Shown here: one piece after another, positions 9,116 through 19,710 of the stretch | Layout of the letters: every line of letters begins with the position of its first letter | Numbering within the stretch: position 1 is the stretch's first letter | NCBI RefSeq assembly: GCF_005405905.1 | Contig: NZ_BJHU01000048.1 | Location: 30,675-94,674, forward strand | Reading direction: 5' to 3' | Length of the DNA: 64,000 nt | Origin: Acidovorax sp. NB1 | Lineage (GTDB): Bacteria > Pseudomonadota > Gammaproteobacteria > Burkholderiales > Burkholderiaceae_C | Made by a program: the position numbers and the translations under genes | Notes under the pieces: model-generated | Told to the model about the DNA's origin: nothing | Databases searched by the model: none | What the model saw: the letters and a program-made list of their open reading frames with translations, nothing else

Positions 9116-9136
9116 GCACGCCCAGGGTTTTTCTTC

Positions 9137-9919
9137 ATGCTCACTGCCCTTTGGCCACAGCGCTGGTCCCGCCAGCAGCGCAGCAACGCCACGCTCGTCT
9201 CCGCCGTCATCCTGATGGTGCTGGCGCTGGCGCTGCTGGGCCAGTTGCTCTCCTTCCTGCCCGAGCCCATTGGCTCCAACGCCCAGGCTTTTTCTGATGG
9301 CGCGCGCACCACGCTGTGGCTCACGCTGATCAGCGGAAGCGTTGGCCTGGTGCTGGGCACCGGTGCGGCCCTGGCCCGCACCGCACGCTGGGCCGCTGTG
9401 CGCTGGGCAGCCAGCTTCTACATCTGGGTCATCCGCGGCACGCCACTGCTGGTACAGATCCTGTTCGTGTACTTCGCGCTGCCGGTGCTGGTGCCGGGCC
9501 TGAACCTGCCGGACTTTGCTGCCGCCGTGCTGGCCCTGGGCCTGAACGTGGGTGCCTACAACGCCGAGGCCATCCGCGCCGGCCTGCTGGCCGTGCCCCG
9601 TGGCCAGACCGAAGCCGCCAAGGCCTTGGGCCTGGGCCGCATGCATGTCTTTCTGGACGTGGTGTTTCCGCAGGCGTTCAAGATCTCGTTGCCACCGCTG
9701 GTGAGCAACTTTGTCGCGCTGCTCAAGGACTCGTCGCTGGCCTATGCGATTGGCGTGGTGGAGCTGACCAACGTGGGCAACCGCATCCAGTCGGCCACCT
9801 TCCAGCCGATCGCCACGCTGTCCACCGTGGCCATCACCTACCTGCTGCTGACCACGCTGGTCACGCAGATCTCGAACGCGGTGGAGTACCGCTTCGACGT
9901 GGAAGGCCGCAACCAATGA
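9137..9919 (+). CDS. Polar amino-acid ABC transporter, permease
   Basis: This is a 260-residue inner-membrane permease of the HisM/GlnP type with about five membrane segments. The ABC-coupling EAA loop is visible as [22 protein letters not shown] (about 155-176). It forms the channel, probably as a homodimer because only one permease gene is present. Its stop codon overlaps the ATG of the ATPase gene (ATGA at 9916-9919), so the two are translationally coupled. Confidence 0.93.
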   Translation: MLTALWPQRWSRQQRSNATLVSAVILMVLALALLGQLLSFLPEPIGSNAQAFSDGARTTLWLTLISGSVGLVLGTGAALARTARWAAVRWAASFYIWVIRGTPLLVQILFVYFALPVLVPGLNLPDFAAAVLALGLNVGAYNAEAIRAGLLAVPRGQTEAAKALGLGRMHVFLDVVFPQAFKISLPPLVSNFVALLKDSSLAYAIGVVELTNVGNRIQSATFQPIATLSTVAITYLLLTTLVTQISNAVEYRFDVEGRNQ

Positions 9920-10665
9920 CGACGGGCCAAGCCACTCCATTCATCGTCGTGGACCGGGTGTGCAAGTCGTTTGGCGCCCACCAGGTGCTCAAGGACGTAT
10001 CGACCACCTTCAACACCGGCGAGGTCACCGTGATCATCGGCGCCTCGGGCTCGGGCAAGAGCACCTTGCTGCGCGCGATCAACCGGCTGGAGCCCCACGA
10101 CAGCGGCACCATCACCATTGGCGGCGAGCCCGTGGGCGACGACCAGCACCTGCTGCAAAAGCAGCGCAGCGAGGTCGGCATGGTGTTCCAGCAGTTCAAC
10201 CTGTTCGGCCACATGAGCGTGCTGGACAACGTGGCGCTGGCGCCGCGCCGCATTCGCCACACACCACGCGCGCAGGCCAACGAGCAGGCCCTGGCCCTGC
10301 TGCGCCGCGTGGGCATGCAGGACCATGCGCACAAGTACCCCTGGCAGCTGTCGGGCGGCCAGCAGCAGCGCGTGGCCATTGCGCGCGCGCTGGCCATGCA
10401 GCCCAAGGTGATGCTGTTCGACGAACCCACCTCGGCCCTCGACCCCGAGATGGTGCAGGAGGTGCTGGACGTGATGCGCGAACTGGCCCGTGGCGGCATG
10501 ACCATGATCGTGGTGACCCACGAAATGGGCTTTGCGCGCGAGGTGTCCGACCGCGTGATGTTCTTCGACCAGGGCCGCATCGCGCACGACGCACCCCCAG
10601 CCGAATTTTTCAGCAACCCTGCCAACGACCGCATCCGCGCCTTCATCGGCCGCATGGGGGCCTGA
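9916..10665 (+). CDS. glnQ: Polar amino-acid ABC transporter, ATPase
   Basis: The protein has 249 residues. It carries Walker A (GASGSGKST, about residues 38-46), the signature [16 protein letters not shown], Walker B ([14 protein letters not shown]) and the switch His (VVTHEMG). These are the complete hallmarks of a GlnQ/HisP-type ATPase. It drives uptake by the permease and binding protein encoded immediately upstream. The start is fixed by the ATGA overlap with the permease stop. The porin gene follows 56 bases later on the same strand. Confidence 0.93.
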   Translation: MTTGQATPFIVVDRVCKSFGAHQVLKDVSTTFNTGEVTVIIGASGSGKSTLLRAINRLEPHDSGTITIGGEPVGDDQHLLQKQRSEVGMVFQQFNLFGHMSVLDNVALAPRRIRHTPRAQANEQALALLRRVGMQDHAHKYPWQLSGGQQQRVAIARALAMQPKVMLFDEPTSALDPEMVQEVLDVMRELARGGMTMIVVTHEMGFAREVSDRVMFFDQGRIAHDAPPAEFFSNPANDRIRAFIGRMGA

Positions 10666-10721
10666 GATCCAGGCCCATGCGCACCGCATAACAAAAGCCA
10701 ACAACCCCTACCGGAGTGACC

Positions 10722-12011
10722 ATGAAACTGAACCACACGTTCCTCGCCCTGATGGCCGCCGGCCTGTGCAGCCTGCCACCCGCAGCCTTTGCCCAGACCG
10801 CCAAGGATTTCGAAGACATGCGCAATGAGCTCAAGGCCCTGCGCGCCGAGCTGAACGCGCTCAAGGCCCAGGCACCGGCCGCAGCGCCCGCCGCCTCCGC
10901 GTCGGCCTGGAACGACCGCATCGACGCCGTCGAACTCAAGCAGAAGGACGCCGTGGTCCTGGGCGACATCCCCGGCAGCTTCCGCCTGCCCGGCAGCGAG
11001 ACCTCGATCCGCATCTATGGCTTTGCCGAAGCCAACATGGTCAAGGACTTCAAGGGCACGGCCCCTGGCGACACCTTCACCAACCTGATGGAACAGCCCC
11101 TGGGCGATACGCGCAACGGCAAGACCAGCCTGACCGCACAGACCTCGCGTTTTGGTTTCGAGACCTCCACGCCCACCGCAGTGGGCACCTTCAACACCAA
11201 GATCGAAGCCGACTTCTACGCCTACTGCGGCGCCGAGTGCAACCGCAACCGCCTGCGCCTGCGCCACGCCTACGGCGAGTACGCAGGCTGGCTGATCGGC
11301 CAGACCTGGTCCACCTTCATGGACACGGACAACCTGCCCGAGACCGTGGACTTCAACGGCCCGCCCGGCGCCACCTTCCGCCGCCCCACGCAGATCCGCT
11401 ACACCTACAACAACCCCAGCCTCGCCAAGTTCCAGTTCGCAGTGGAAGAGCCCACCGACGGCGCACGCAGCCCCAACCTAGTGGCCCGCGTGGACAAGGC
11501 CTACGACTGGGGCAACGTGAACGCCCGCCTGTTGTCGCACGAACAGCGCGTCTCCGGCGTGTCCAAGCGCGGCACCGGCTTTGGCCTGGGCGCGGGCTAC
11601 AAGATCACCGGCACGACCACGCTGATGGCGCAGTACACGCGCCTGGACGGCGATGGCGACGGCGCCTACCTGGTGGGCACCAACTACCCGGTGCTGGACG
11701 GCGGCACCGTGCGCCTGGACAAGTCGCACGGCGTGGTGCTGGGCCTGTCCAACGTGTTCAGCGAACAGCTGCGCGGCACGGTGTCGCTGGGCATGGTGCG
11801 CTCGCGCAACCACCTGGGCGACGCCTACGTGAATGCCTACGGCGCCGAAGGCAACCACAAGCTCTACCAGTGGCATGCTGGCATGTACTACCTGCCGATC
11901 AAGAACGTGGAACTGGGCGGCGAGCTGATCGGCGGCCGACGCACGACGTTCGACGGCCAGCAGGGCGACATGCTGCGCCTGAACCTGCAGGCACGCTACC
12001 TGTTTAATTGA
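10722..12011 (+). CDS. DcaP-like outer-membrane porin
   Basis: The protein has 429 residues. A signal peptide (about 1-24, ending AFAQ) is followed by a short coiled coil (DFEDMRNELKALRAELNALK) and then a beta-barrel region of about 330 residues with alternating hydrophobic strands. The N-terminal coiled coil plus barrel is the layout of DcaP-type trimeric porins, which admit dicarboxylates and other small anions. The ATG at 10722 is preceded by CCGGAGTGAC. The gene follows the amino-acid ABC operon on the same strand and may supply the outer-membrane step for it. The C-terminus is YLFN rather than the usual terminal Phe. Confidence 0.8.
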   Translation: MKLNHTFLALMAAGLCSLPPAAFAQTAKDFEDMRNELKALRAELNALKAQAPAAAPAASASAWNDRIDAVELKQKDAVVLGDIPGSFRLPGSETSIRIYGFAEANMVKDFKGTAPGDTFTNLMEQPLGDTRNGKTSLTAQTSRFGFETSTPTAVGTFNTKIEADFYAYCGAECNRNRLRLRHAYGEYAGWLIGQTWSTFMDTDNLPETVDFNGPPGATFRRPTQIRYTYNNPSLAKFQFAVEEPTDGARSPNLVARVDKAYDWGNVNARLLSHEQRVSGVSKRGTGFGLGAGYKITGTTTLMAQYTRLDGDGDGAYLVGTNYPVLDGGTVRLDKSHGVVLGLSNVFSEQLRGTVSLGMVRSRNHLGDAYVNAYGAEGNHKLYQWHAGMYYLPIKNVELGGELIGGRRTTFDGQQGDMLRLNLQARYLFN

Positions 12012-12016
12012 GGTTC

Positions 12017-12080
12017 ACCCCCTGAGGCGCTGCGCGCCTTCACCCCTCTCTCTGCGCGCTGCGCGCTCCGGGAGGGGGCC
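12017..12080 (-). repeat. GC-rich dispersed intergenic repeat, copy 2 (inverted)
   Basis: This segment, CACCCCCTGAGGCGCTGCGC then a pyrimidine run and GGGAGGGGGCCGC, is the reverse-oriented relative of the copies at 2061 and 16518. It sits between the porin gene and the EamA gene. It can fold through its C-run and G-run and could act as a transcript end for the porin gene. Confidence 0.6.
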
Positions 12081-12181
12081 GCGCCAGTGCGACGGCAGCT
12101 GGTCGTGAAGAGGCGCTGCGAGGAAATTTTTTGCAAGTGGCTGGCCGGGGAACCGACCAGCCCTTTCTTGTTTTGGAGCCT

Positions 12182-13069
12182 ATGAAATCCGAACGTCTGG
12201 GCCTGCTGGCCCTGCTGGCAGTGACCGTGGTGTGGGGCACCACCTTCCCCGCCATGAAGCTGCTGTCCACCCAGCTTGATGCGCTGCAGATCATCTGGCT
12301 GCGTTTTGTGATCGCGCTGGTGGTACTAGCGCCCCTGTGGTGGGGCATGTTGCGCCACGAGCGCCTGTGGGGCTGCGCACTGGGCGTGCTGCTGTTCCTG
12401 GCGTTCTGGCTGCAGATCGAGGGGCTGGCACGCACCAGCAGCAACCGCAATGCGTTTGTGACCGGGCTGAATGTGCTGGTGGTGCCGCTGATCGCCATGG
12501 CGGCGCTGGGCCGCCGCTATGGCTGGCAGCTGTGGGTGGCCTGTGGGATGGCCCTGGCGGGCATGACCCTGATGTTCCACGAGAACGAGCCCTGGAACCT
12601 GGGCGATACGCTCACGCTGGCCAGCACCGTGTTCTACGCGCTCTACATCCTGGCGCTGGAAGAATGCGCGCGCCGCACGGCCGCACGCCCCCTGCGTGCC
12701 ACGCGCATGGCGGCCGCGCAGGCCACGGTGATGGCCGTGGCATCCACCTTGCTGCTGCTGGGCCGCGACGGGGGCATGGGCTGGCTGCAATCCACCGCCC
12801 GCCTGCCCACCGATGCCTGGGTCGCCCTGCTGTACCTGGGCCTGCTGGCCAGTGTGGTGGTGGTGACGCTGCAGGCCTGGGGCCAGCAGCGGGTGGACGC
12901 CATGCGCAGCGCCATCGTGTTCGGGCTGGAGCCGGTGTTTGCCGCGCTCACGGCCTGGGTGCTGCTGGGCGAGCAACTGGGCTGGGCGGGCCTGGCGGGT
13001 GCGGCGCTCATCGTGGCGGCGCTGGTGTTCAGCCAGCTCCCGTCGCTGGCGCGGGCGCAGCCTGCATGA
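12182..13069 (+). CDS. EamA/DMT family transporter
   Basis: This is a 295-residue membrane protein with ten predicted segments in two EamA repeats. Family hallmarks are VVWGTTFPAMKLL near the N-terminus and FGLEPVFAALTAWVLLGEQLGW in the second repeat. DMT permeases export metabolites or amino acids; the substrate is unknown. I chose the ATG at 12182 because it opens directly into the first membrane helix. The gene is flanked by a repeat upstream and a convergent lipoprotein gene downstream. Confidence 0.9.
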   Translation: MKSERLGLLALLAVTVVWGTTFPAMKLLSTQLDALQIIWLRFVIALVVLAPLWWGMLRHERLWGCALGVLLFLAFWLQIEGLARTSSNRNAFVTGLNVLVVPLIAMAALGRRYGWQLWVACGMALAGMTLMFHENEPWNLGDTLTLASTVFYALYILALEECARRTAARPLRATRMAAAQATVMAVASTLLLLGRDGGMGWLQSTARLPTDAWVALLYLGLLASVVVVTLQAWGQQRVDAMRSAIVFGLEPVFAALTAWVLLGEQLGWAGLAGAALIVAALVFSQLPSLARAQPA

Positions 13070-13176
13070 GCCCCACATTCAAAGAAAAATCAGCCTCTGC
13101 GCGCGACCCTATTGCCTTTATAGCTATATAAACAGTAGCAACCAATAAGACAAGGATCGTTCACGCACGGGTCGCG

Positions 13177-14274
13177 CTAGACCTGCGTGACCAGCCCGCT
13201 CATCTTCACCACCTCCAGGTCGCGCCCCTTGACCAAGGCCAGCTCGGCGCGCAGGCGGTCGTTGTTCCAGCGGGCATCGGGGGCGCCGCTCAAGTACCAG
13301 TCCGAGCCGTTGTCGGCCAGGAACATGCCGTAGGTCTTGAGCGCCGCCAGGATGGCCTGGGCCTCGGGGCTGAAGCTGGCGGGGATGGCATAACCCGCCT
13401 TGAGGCGCACGCGCATGCCCATGGGCGGCAGGTTGGGATCGGTGTTGGACGACGCGTAGTGCGTGGCCGGCGGCACAAATGCGCGGCGTGTGCGCGCCGC
13501 CGTGAAGCGCAGCGCATGGCGGATTCCGCCCGCGCCCTGCGATGCCTCGTCGTACCGCACCAGCCCCGGGAAGATGGGCAGCCCGGCGGCGTCGGCGCTG
13601 GTCCAGCCAGGTTTGGCGGTGGGCCGCACGGCGTTGTTGTCGAGATGGAACACGGCGCCCACATCGGCCACCCAGCGGTCGCTGCGCACAAAGGCGCGTC
13701 CCAGCTCATACAGCCGCTGGTTGTCGCGGTCGATCACCAGCACATGGCGATCGCCGTTCAACCCCGGCGCGCCTTCCACGGGCGCGTCCAGCGGGACGGG
13801 GAACGGGCCGGGGTCGCTTTCGTCCCCGTAGGCCTGGTACTCGACGGCCACCCGGGCCTGCCGGCCCGAGACCACCTGGTAGGGGATGCCAATGGGTGCG
13901 CCCTCCCACAGGCCGGAGCCGAAGTCGCGGTACAAGCCCTTGTCGGCACCGATGCTGGCGATCAGGCGCTCGGAGGCCGGGTCCACCTCGGCACCGCTGA
14001 TGTCGGTGTTCCAGGAGTTGTCGGCCGGGAAAGGAATGGCGCCGTTGAGCGCCGCCCCAGCCCCCAGGCTTGCGCGCGACAGGTTGCCATAGGCCACGCT
14101 GCCAGTGGGCGGTGGCGGCGGGGGGGATGGTGAAGGAGAGGGCGAAGGGGACGGCGCCGGAGAGGGCGCGGGGGATGGGCTGGCAGGGGCATCGTCGCCA
14201 CCGCTGCCGCCTCCACAGGCGGTGAGCAGCAGAACAGGAAGGGCCCCCAGGACCCGGCGGCGTTGGCGTTGCAT
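13177..14274 (-). CDS. Hypothetical lipoprotein with Pro/Ser linker
   Basis: This is a 365-residue exported protein. The N-terminus has a lipobox (LLLTACGGGSGG), so it should be lipidated. Residues 30-56 are a low-complexity linker of alternating Pro and Ser ending in a proline run. A globular domain of about 300 residues follows, with PFPADNSWNTDISG, VLVIDRDNQRLYELG and a C-terminal helical part. I do not recognise a named enzyme family. It lies immediately after mrdA in the position where rodA is often found, on the same strand but 180 bases away, so it is probably its own unit. Confidence 0.75.
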   Translation of the reverse strand: MQRQRRRVLGALPVLLLTACGGGSGGDDAPASPSPAPSPAPSPSPSPSPSPPPPPPTGSVAYGNLSRASLGAGAALNGAIPFPADNSWNTDISGAEVDPASERLIASIGADKGLYRDFGSGLWEGAPIGIPYQVVSGRQARVAVEYQAYGDESDPGPFPVPLDAPVEGAPGLNGDRHVLVIDRDNQRLYELGRAFVRSDRWVADVGAVFHLDNNAVRPTAKPGWTSADAAGLPIFPGLVRYDEASQGAGGIRHALRFTAARTRRAFVPPATHYASSNTDPNLPPMGMRVRLKAGYAIPASFSPEAQAILAALKTYGMFLADNGSDWYLSGAPDARWNNDRLRAELALVKGRDLEVVKMSGLVTQV

Positions 14275-14453
14275 GGTGGTTGTCTCCGGTGCGTGGCGAT
14301 CGGGCGCAGCCCCGGGGCGGAACCAGCATCAGGTTCACGGTCATCCAGAGGGGGCGGGCGGATTCTGCCGCAGATGCGGCGCGCAGCCTGTTAGAAGATG
14401 TTTGCGATCGGCTGCGGAGACAGACAGGGGCGGGCCTTGGTGCTGCCCGGCCA

Positions 14454-16394
14454 TCAGGGCAGGGGCAATGCCACCTCGGCCGCCTTGCGCGGCTTGCCGA
14501 TGGGGGCTGCGGCCAGGCCCTTTTGCACGGCGGCGATGTCTTCCTCGTTGGGGTATTCGCCCTGCAGCCAGTAGTCGAACACGCGCCGCACGATGGGCGC
14601 CGCATGGGCCGCGCCAAAACCGGCGTTCTCCACAATCGCAGCCACGGCAATGGTCGGGTTCTCGGCCGGGGCGAAGGCGGCAAACAGCGAGTGGTCGCGC
14701 TGGTGCTCTTCCAGCGCCTTGGCGTTGTACTTCACGTTCTGGCCCAGGCTCACTGCCTGCGCCGTGCCGGTCTTGCCGCCTGCGGTGTACAGGGCCCCGG
14801 CGAACACGCGGGTGCCGGTGCCGCCCTTGTTCACGGCCACCATGGCGTTGCGCACGATCTCCACGTTCTTGGGGGCGTAGCCCAGGTTCTCGCCGGGCGG
14901 CTGGATGATTTCGGTGACAGCCCCCGTGACCGAGTTCTTCACCGCTTTGGCCAGGTGCGGGCGGTAGCGGGTGCCCCCGTTGGCCATCGTGGCCTGGGCC
15001 AGCGCCAGCTGCAGCATGGTGAAGTTGTTGTAGCCCTGGCCGATGCCCAGCGACACGGTTTCGCCCGGGAACCAGCGCTTCATCTCGGGGCGTTTGTAGG
15101 CGTTGCGCTTCCACTCGGTGCTGGGCAAGGTGCCACGCACTTCGCCGTTCAGGTCGATGCCCGTGGACTGGCCAAAACCCAGCGGCTTCATGAAGTCATG
15201 GATGGCGTCCACGCCCATGTCCACGGCCAGCGAATAGAAGTAAGTGTTGCTCGACTGCTGGATCGCGCGGTGCATGTCCACCCCGCCCAGCCCGCCTTCG
15301 TGGCTTCGGAAAGTGTGGCCGCCAAAGGTATAGAACCCCGGGTCGTTGACCACCAGGCTGGGCGAGCGCTTGTTCAGCTGCAGCGCGGCCAGCGCCATGA
15401 AGGGTTTGTAGGTGGAGCCCGGCGGGTAGGTGCCACGCAGGGCGCGGTTGAGAAGCGGCTTGTCGATGGACTCGTTGAGCGCGGCCCAGTTTTCGGCGTC
15501 GATGCCTTCCACAAACAGGTTGGGATCGAAGGTGGGCTTGCTCACCAGCGCCAGGATTTCGCCGTTGCGCGGATCGATGGCCACCAGCGCGCCCCGGCGG
15601 CTGCCATACAGCTCCTCGATGAGTTTTTGCAGCTTGATGTCGATGGACAACATCACGCTGTCGCCCGGTGTGGCCGCGTGGCTGGACAGCTTGCGCACGG
15701 CACGCCCGCCCGCCGAGGTTTCCATCTGCTCGAAGCCGGTCACGCCGTGCAGCGCCGCCTCGAAGCTTTGCTCCACGCCCAGCTTGCCGATGTATTCCGT
15801 GCCCCGGTAGTTGGCCTCGTCCTCCGAGTCCTGGATGCGTGCCTTCTCGGTCTGGTTGATGCGGCCGATGTAGCCAATCGCATGACTGGCCACGTCGCCC
15901 AGCGGGTAGTTGCGGAACAGCCGCGCCTTGATGTCCACGCCCGGAAAACGGTAGCGCTGGGCGGTGAACCGCGCCACCTCCTGGTCGGTCAGGCGGGTGC
16001 GGATGGGCAGGGATTCAAAGTTGCGCGACTCGTCCATGAGCCGCTTGAAACGCCGGCGGTCCCGGGCCTGGATGTCCACCACCTTGGACAGCGCGTCGAT
16101 GGTTTCATCCAGCACGCCCGCACGCGAGGGCGTGATCTCCAGCGTGTAGGCCGAGTAGTTGGTGGCCAGCACCACACCATTGCGGTCCAGGATGAGCCCC
16201 CGGTTGGGCACGATGGGCGCGACTGCCGTGCGGTTGCTCTCGGCCTGGGCCGCAAGGTCGTCGTGGCGGATCACCTGCAGAAAGATCAGCCGGGCCACCA
16301 CCAGGCAGAACGCGGCAAACACCACCAGGCCCACCACCACGGCCCGCAGGCGAAAACGCGATGCATCGGCTTCGCTGCTGCGCAGTTCGGTCAT
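14454..16394 (-). CDS. mrdA: Penicillin-binding protein 2 (elongasome transpeptidase)
   Basis: The protein has 646 residues. One N-terminal membrane anchor (about 18-40) precedes a dimerisation domain containing RGLILDRNGVVLATN. The transpeptidase domain has all three active-site motifs: STYKP (SxxK with the acylated serine), SSN, and KTGTAQ. It cross-links lateral-wall peptidoglycan with MreBCD and RodA. The ATG complementary to 16392-16394 sits just after an intergenic repeat. It is the last member of the mreB-mreC-mreD-mrdA run. The usual partner rodA does not follow; a lipoprotein gene does. Confidence 0.95.
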   Translation of the reverse strand: MTELRSSEADASRFRLRAVVVGLVVFAAFCLVVARLIFLQVIRHDDLAAQAESNRTAVAPIVPNRGLILDRNGVVLATNYSAYTLEITPSRAGVLDETIDALSKVVDIQARDRRRFKRLMDESRNFESLPIRTRLTDQEVARFTAQRYRFPGVDIKARLFRNYPLGDVASHAIGYIGRINQTEKARIQDSEDEANYRGTEYIGKLGVEQSFEAALHGVTGFEQMETSAGGRAVRKLSSHAATPGDSVMLSIDIKLQKLIEELYGSRRGALVAIDPRNGEILALVSKPTFDPNLFVEGIDAENWAALNESIDKPLLNRALRGTYPPGSTYKPFMALAALQLNKRSPSLVVNDPGFYTFGGHTFRSHEGGLGGVDMHRAIQQSSNTYFYSLAVDMGVDAIHDFMKPLGFGQSTGIDLNGEVRGTLPSTEWKRNAYKRPEMKRWFPGETVSLGIGQGYNNFTMLQLALAQATMANGGTRYRPHLAKAVKNSVTGAVTEIIQPPGENLGYAPKNVEIVRNAMVAVNKGGTGTRVFAGALYTAGGKTGTAQAVSLGQNVKYNAKALEEHQRDHSLFAAFAPAENPTIAVAAIVENAGFGAAHAAPIVRRVFDYWLQGEYPNEEDIAAVQKGLAAAPIGKPRKAAEVALPLP

Positions 16395-16517
16395 GTCAGT
16401 TGTCCACGGGGCTACGCGCCACCCACAGCCCATGCAACTGGCGCAGCGCAGGCGAGGGCAGCCGCGCAAGGGCCGCCAAGCCGCATATGCGGCGCTTCGC
16501 TCGCGTGCGCTGGCTGC

Positions 16518-16583
16518 GTCCCCCTGCCCGCATTGCGCAGCAATGCGAGAGCGGGGGGAAGGCCCGCAGGGCCTCAGGGGGGT
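16518..16583 (+). repeat. GC-rich dispersed intergenic repeat, copy 3
   Basis: GTCCCCCTGCCCGCATTGC ... GCGGGGGGAAGGCCCGCAGG ... CTCAGGGGGG lies between mreD and mrdA. It has the same organisation and orientation as the copy at 2061, with a longer loop that itself contains a small hairpin (CGCATTGC/GCAATGCG). It spaces two genes that otherwise form one operon. Confidence 0.7.
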
Positions 16584-16595
16584 GTTGCTTCATGC

Positions 16596-17114
16596 TCACA
16601 ACGGGCGGTTCTGATCGCTATCGGGCGGGCGGCGCTGGGGCGCCAGCAGCACCCAGCTGGCCAAGGGCCAGAGCAGCGCCTCGATCAGCGGCGCCAGCAG
16701 GCTCCAGAACCCCGGAAAGATACCCCCCGCCGCCACGCGCAGCAACAGCTCGACCGCATGGGCCAGGGCAAACAGCGGGAACACCTGCAGCGCCTGCGAG
16801 GGCACGCTGAACCACAGCAGCCGGCGGTGGATGGCAATGGCGCCAAACGACAGCACGGTGTACGACAGCGCATGCTGGCCCAGCAGCGCCGACTGGCTCA
16901 CGTCCATGCACAGGCCCAGCACAAAGGCCGCCCCCATGCCGATGCGCAGCGGCTGGTGCACGCCCCAGAAGACGAGCAGCACCATGAGCAGGTCGGGCGT
17001 CCAGACGATGCGGCCCAGCGGCAGCATGTTGATCGCCAGGCCCGCGACCAGGCTGAACCACATGAACACCGGGTTCACCGGCATCAGCAGGGGCTCACCG
17101 CGCGGCATGATCAT
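16596..17114 (-). CDS. mreD: Rod shape-determining protein MreD
   Basis: This is a 172-residue inner-membrane protein with five to six hydrophobic segments and short loops, the usual size of MreD. Recognisable stretches are INMLPLGRIVWTPDLLMVLLVFW and GMGAAFVLGLCMDV. It belongs to the elongasome that guides lateral wall synthesis. Two in-frame ATGs lie 6 bases apart (17114 and 17108); I used the first. It follows mreC by 40 bases and precedes the repeat ahead of mrdA. Confidence 0.9.
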   Translation of the reverse strand: MIMPRGEPLLMPVNPVFMWFSLVAGLAINMLPLGRIVWTPDLLMVLLVFWGVHQPLRIGMGAAFVLGLCMDVSQSALLGQHALSYTVLSFGAIAIHRRLLWFSVPSQALQVFPLFALAHAVELLLRVAAGGIFPGFWSLLAPLIEALLWPLASWVLLAPQRRPPDSDQNRPL

Positions 17115-17154
17115 GGCGCGTGTCCTTTCGTCTTGGGGCTGGGGGTGCGGCGGC

Positions 17155-18078
17155 TCACTTGCGGCCTCCGCGTTTGTTCGATGGCACCGGGTGCGCGGGC
17201 TCGGGTCGGGGCAACTCGTGTTCGGCCAGAGGCTTGAGCACCACCACATGGCGTGCGCCCTGCACCTGGGCCAGGGGCGCGCAGTAGATGCGGGCAAACG
17301 CGGAATCGGCCCGGCGCTCCACCCGCACCACCCGCGCCACGGGCAGGCCCGGGGGGTAGAGGCCGTCCACGCCGCTGGTGGTCAGCAGGTCGTCTTCGCG
17401 GATGTCGGCGTTGGCGGGCATGAAACGCAGCTCCATGCCGCCGCCATGCCCTGCCACGGGGTCGCCATAGGCCACGCCACGCACGCCGGTGCGGATATTC
17501 AAGACGGGGATCGCCTGGTCGCGGTCCACCAGCAGAGTGACCTCGCTCACCAGGGGGAACACGCGTGTGACCTGGCCCAGCACCCCGGCCTCGTCCATCA
17601 CCGGGGCACCCAGCTCCACGCCGCCCACCTGCCCCCGGTCCAGCACCACACGGCGCGTGTAGGGGTCGGCGGTGTCGTAGATCACCTCGGCCGCCTGGGC
17701 CGGGGTCTGCAGCCGGTCGCGCAGCTCCATCAGCTTGCGCAGGCGGCCGTTTTCCAGCGCCAGCTGATCGGCCTGGTTGGCGCGCTGGCCCATCTCGGTC
17801 ATCTTCTTGCGCGCGGTGTCCAGGTCCTGCTGAGCGGTCTGCAGCGACTGGAAATAGCCAGCGCCCTGGCTTGCAAACTCGACCGGCTTGAGCATGAGCC
17901 ACTGCACCGGGTAGAGCACGGTGGCCACCACCTTGCGCAAAGGGTCCGTGATGTGAAAGCGCGCGTCCGCGACCATGAGGAACAGCGCCAGCGCACTGAA
18001 CACGGCCAAACGCGACAGGGCCGAAGGGCCCTGTTTGAAGAAAGGGGGAGCGCTGCGCTCTAAAGTACCCAGTGGCAT
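17155..18078 (-). CDS. mreC: Rod shape-determining protein MreC
   Basis: The protein has 307 residues. A short cytoplasmic tail and one membrane segment (about 22-40) are followed by a coiled coil (about 65-110, LDTARKKMTEMGQRANQADQ) and a periplasmic beta domain with DRGQVGGVELGAPVMDEAG. MreC dimerises in the periplasm and links MreB, MreD and the PBP2-RodA synthase. It lies between mreB (60 bases upstream) and mreD on the same strand, a conserved operon order. Length and domain order are normal. Confidence 0.95.
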   Translation of the reverse strand: MPLGTLERSAPPFFKQGPSALSRLAVFSALALFLMVADARFHITDPLRKVVATVLYPVQWLMLKPVEFASQGAGYFQSLQTAQQDLDTARKKMTEMGQRANQADQLALENGRLRKLMELRDRLQTPAQAAEVIYDTADPYTRRVVLDRGQVGGVELGAPVMDEAGVLGQVTRVFPLVSEVTLLVDRDQAIPVLNIRTGVRGVAYGDPVAGHGGGMELRFMPANADIREDDLLTTSGVDGLYPPGLPVARVVRVERRADSAFARIYCAPLAQVQGARHVVVLKPLAEHELPRPEPAHPVPSNKRGGRK

Positions 18079-18138
18079 GTGCGGCGCATGCGATCAGTGA
18101 AGTGGTTGCGTGCCTGTGGCATGACAGGCATCCCCGAA

Positions 18139-19182
<1,044 letters not shown>

Positions 19183-19389
19183 TCAAAAGTCCTCTCGGGC
19201 ACGGCATGCGCGTCGGCCTGCCATCGCCAGGTATTTCAGGGGGTGTTTATTGGCTTTTTTCACGCAATTGACTCCCATTCCGGGAGCTTTGCGGCAAAGC
19301 CGGGATAATACCCCATCCCCTGTGAATAACTCCCTCTGGCGCGGGCCGGATCACAGCTTTACGTCTGGTTTCTTTAGATTTTCCTCCCT

Positions 19390-19689
19390 ATGGCACTGAC
19401 CCCCCAGGACATCGGCCGCATTGCCAACTTGGCGCGGCTTGAGCTGACAACTTCCGAAAGTGAGCGCATGCTCACTCAGCTCAACGGATTCTTTGACATC
19501 GTGGAACAGATGCGGGCTGTGGATACCTCGGGCGTCACGCCCCTGGCACACCCCGTGGCAGCCATCCAGGACGTGGCCCTGCGGCTGCGCGAGGACGTGG
19601 CCAGCGAGCCCAACCAGCGCGAAGCCAACCAGCAAAGCGCTCCCGTCGTCGAGCGAGGCCTGTTCCTCGTGCCCAAAGTGATCGAGTAA
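19390..19689 (+). CDS. gatC: Asp-tRNA(Asn)/Glu-tRNA(Gln) amidotransferase subunit C
   Basis: This is a 99-residue GatC. It has the conserved start [17 protein letters not shown] and the stretch [15 protein letters not shown]. GatC is a belt that stabilises the GatA-GatB complex, which converts mischarged Glu-tRNA(Gln) or Asp-tRNA(Asn) to the correct aminoacyl-tRNA. It opens the gatCAB operon; gatA begins 21 bases after its stop. Confidence 0.96.
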   Translation: MALTPQDIGRIANLARLELTTSESERMLTQLNGFFDIVEQMRAVDTSGVTPLAHPVAAIQDVALRLREDVASEPNQREANQQSAPVVERGLFLVPKVIE

Positions 19690-19710
19690 GTAAGAACTGA
19701 CTTTCGCCGC

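Noticed and set aside
13177..14453. rodA expected after mrdA
   Set aside because: The gene in that position is a proline-rich lipoprotein with no RodA membrane pattern.
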